From positions 248,001 through 312,000 of the forward strand of contig NZ_FUZC01000002.1 of NCBI RefSeq assembly GCF_900168115.1: a DNA stretch of 64,000 nt, in the 5' to 3' direction. Origin of the DNA: Salegentibacter salinarum (GTDB lineage Bacteria; Bacteroidota; Bacteroidia; Flavobacteriales; Flavobacteriaceae). This document shows positions 62,744 through 64,000 of the stretch, in pieces. How positions within the stretch are numbered: position 1 is the stretch's first letter; every line of letters starts with the position of its first letter. Position numbers and translations under genes: made by a program. Below the pieces are notes generated by a model. That model did no database searches, was not told the DNA's origin, and saw only the letters and a list, made by a program, of their open reading frames with translations.

Positions 62744-62876
62744 AAGTTTTCACGTCAAGCTATCCCGATGCTACGGGATTCTTTCAGCTTTTATTATGAT
62801 TCAATTTTATGTAAGTTAGATCCTGAAATAATACAGGATGACGATGAAAAGAAAATATTTTATATTAAGAAAACTT
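62744..62876 (+). repeat. Dispersed two-module repeat (copy 6) within an outer stem
   Basis: The outer arms AAGTTTTC (62744-62751) and GAAAACTT (62869-62876) are complementary. Between them lies CGTCAAGCTATCCCGATGCT ... ACGGGATTCTTTCAGCTT and GATCCTGAAATAATACAGGA ending TGACG (62753-62843). The order of modules equals copy 2 (19440-19513). Confidence 0.7.
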
Positions 62877-62910
62877 AGACCTCAATGGTTTTGAAAACCT
62901 GTGAGGTCTT
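62877..62910. repeat. GACCTC..GAGGTC palindromic repeat (copy 2)
   Basis: AGACCTCAATGGTTTT-G-AAAACCTGTGAGGTCT is a near-perfect stem with one mismatched step. It sits between the convergent ends of the PLP decarboxylase and SIMPL genes and may serve as a shared terminator. The related copy is at 53045-53088. Confidence 0.75.
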
Positions 62911-62920
62911 GGACATTGAA

Positions 62921-63646
62921 TTACTCAATCTCATAATCTAGCCGCATTGTAATCGATGCGGTTTTTCTTTTATCGGCGGTGTTATAAGCGCCGCTCCAGC
63001 TATAATCTTCCCCGCTGTTTTGTCCGGTGATCTGAAAAACGCCCATATTAGCATTTTTAAGTTCGCCTAAACTGCCCCCGCTGTTTTCGGCGATTCGCTC
63101 GGCTCTTAATCGGGCATCTTCAGTCGCTTTGGAGATCATTTCAATTTTTAGATCTGCGATTTTGGTGTAATAATATCTTGGTGGGGTGGAATTAAATTGA
63201 ACACCTTTATTCAGTAATTCGGTAATTTCCCGAGCAACCGCTTCAACATTTTCAACATCATTAGCTTCAATTTTTACATTCTGGGTAAGCTGATAACCCT
63301 GGAAAATGCTACCTACATAATTTCCGTTTTGATATTGATTTTCCCGTTGCTCTGAAGTTTGTACTGAGTTAAACACGATGTTTTCTTCATTAATTCCTTT
63401 TTCAATTAGGTAATTCCGCACAGTTTCTTTGTCGCTATTTAAATCTTTATAGGCTTGTTCAAGATTTGGGCTCATCCGGCTAAAACTTCCTTCCCAAACA
63501 ATAAGATCTGATGTAAAATTTTCACTTCCAGAGCCGGTTACCGAGATTACTCCGTCTGGATTGGCCCGGCTAACATATGATTCTCCAAGGAACCAGGCGG
63601 CAAGTACAATAGCAATGGCAAAAATTATAGCACTTATGTATTTCAT
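62921..63646 (-). CDS. SIMPL-domain (DUF541) protein, membrane-anchored
   Basis: 241 residues. The N-terminal helix IIFAIAIVLAAWFLG is followed by GVISVTGSGSENFTSDLIVW, the SIMPL-domain start, and the C-terminal pair ATEDARLRAERIAENSGGSL, GELKNANMGVFQ. These periplasmic proteins form oligomeric rings, and their role is unclear (E. coli YggE is linked to oxidative stress). It is a single gene, divergent from guaA. Confidence 0.9.
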   Translation of the reverse strand: MKYISAIIFAIAIVLAAWFLGESYVSRANPDGVISVTGSGSENFTSDLIVWEGSFSRMSPNLEQAYKDLNSDKETVRNYLIEKGINEENIVFNSVQTSEQRENQYQNGNYVGSIFQGYQLTQNVKIEANDVENVEAVAREITELLNKGVQFNSTPPRYYYTKIADLKIEMISKATEDARLRAERIAENSGGSLGELKNANMGVFQITGQNSGEDYSWSGAYNTADKRKTASITMRLDYEIE

Positions 63647-63718
63647 TTTAAGAAAAATTTGTTCAGAATAAAGATAGAAAATAAACCCAATGGTTATTTT
63701 ATTTTTGCTTCAAATTAT

Positions 63719-63726
63719 TACTTTTG
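63719..63726 (+). promoter_or_regulatory. Putative -7 box of guaA
   Basis: TACTTTTG matches TAnnTTTG and ends three bases before the guaA start codon. If used, the mRNA would begin at or next to the ATG. A TTG at the ideal -33 distance is not present, so this remains tentative. Confidence 0.4.
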
Positions 63727-63729
63727 CCT

Positions 63730-64000
63730 ATGCAAAAAAACGTACTCATTTTAGACTTCGGCTCGCAGTACACGCAACTGATTGCAAGGCGTGTGAGGGA
63801 ACTCAATATTTACTGCGAAATTTATCCATACAATAAAATTCCAGACGATATTTCAAGTTTTAAAGCGGTGATCCTTTCGGGGAGCCCGTTTTCTGTTCGG
63901 GGTGAAGATGCCCCGCATCCTGATCTATCAAAAATTCGTGGAAAACTTCCAATTTTGGCCGTTTGTTATGGTGCACAGTATTTTGCACATTTCCACGGGG
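63730..64000 (+). CDS. guaA: GMP synthase (glutamine-hydrolysing), 5' part
   Basis: The first 90 codons are in the window: [20 protein letters not shown], then [15 protein letters not shown] and [16 protein letters not shown]. This is the class I glutamine amidotransferase domain; the nucleophile Cys is in AVCYGAQ. In most GuaA proteins this elbow reads GICYGMQ, and Ala-Val/Ala variants occur in Bacteroidota. The enzyme aminates XMP to GMP. The gene continues past base 64000. Confidence 0.95.
   Translation, partial: MQKNVLILDFGSQYTQLIARRVRELNIYCEIYPYNKIPDDISSFKAVILSGSPFSVRGEDAPHPDLSKIRGKLPILAVCYGAQYFAHFHG

Overview
The window looks like a chromosomal segment of a marine-type Flavobacteriaceae (Gramella/Salegentibacter-like Bacteroidota). 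The basis is low GC, a TonB-dependent receptor with a carboxypeptidase-regulatory-like N-terminus, many Bacteroidota lipoproteins and small beta-barrels, DUF4295 behind rpmB-rpmG, bacillithiol synthesis by BshC, and promoters with the Bacteroidota -7 box TAnnTTTG. The exact genus is inference.

Layout. 1-1.2 kb: the end of an IS3-family element that cut an endonuclease/exonuclease/phosphatase gene. 1.5-6.4 kb: hydrolases (amidohydrolase, M20 amidase, esterase) around a Crp/Fnr-type regulator. 6.6-11.1 kb: a double-length UvrA-like ATPase. 11.2-13.3 kb: small proteins and an XRE regulator/membrane protein pair. 13.4-22.8 kb: metabolism and translation (fahA, glyA, thioesterase, glutamine cyclotransferase, SRP RNA, SDR, transaldolase, thioredoxin-fold lipoprotein, ABC-F ATPase). 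22.9-30.2 kb: TonB receptor, CoA-binding protein, sodium symporter, recR, a dead toxin-antitoxin pair and an acyltransferase E2. 30.4-40.1 kb: a BLUF photoreceptor stopped by one nonsense codon, an exonuclease-to-cinA gene cluster, rpmB-rpmG-DUF4295-ftsY, an amidase and a class IV aminotransferase. 40.1-46.5 kb: gene wrecks, outer-membrane proteins, a cysteine-cluster protein and a P1 peptidase. 47-53 kb: rimO, an erythromycin-esterase-family protein, membrane proteins, a frameshifted GIY-YIG nuclease between two copies of a repeat, and a broken membrane protein. 53.1-64 kb: Ca/Na antiporter, M16 and M14 peptidases, bshC, a PLP decarboxylase, a SIMPL protein and the start of guaA.

How it works together. 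SRP RNA and FtsY belong to one targeting pathway. RimO, L28, L33 and the ABC-F protein act on the ribosome. FahA and GlyA serve tyrosine catabolism and one-carbon metabolism. The peptidases and amidohydrolases suggest a protein-degrading heterotroph.

Most notable. (i) The dispersed intergenic repeats are many and structured. One family sits inside the loops of what look like terminator stems at four loci, and another flanks the GIY-YIG gene. (ii) Small accessory genes (toxin, GIY-YIG, BLUF, membrane and secreted proteins) are broken, mostly by single-base losses in homopolymers, while all housekeeping genes are open. (iii) The tandem UvrA-like protein has four ABC halves, and the second has lost its P-loop. 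No CRISPR array or tRNA was seen.
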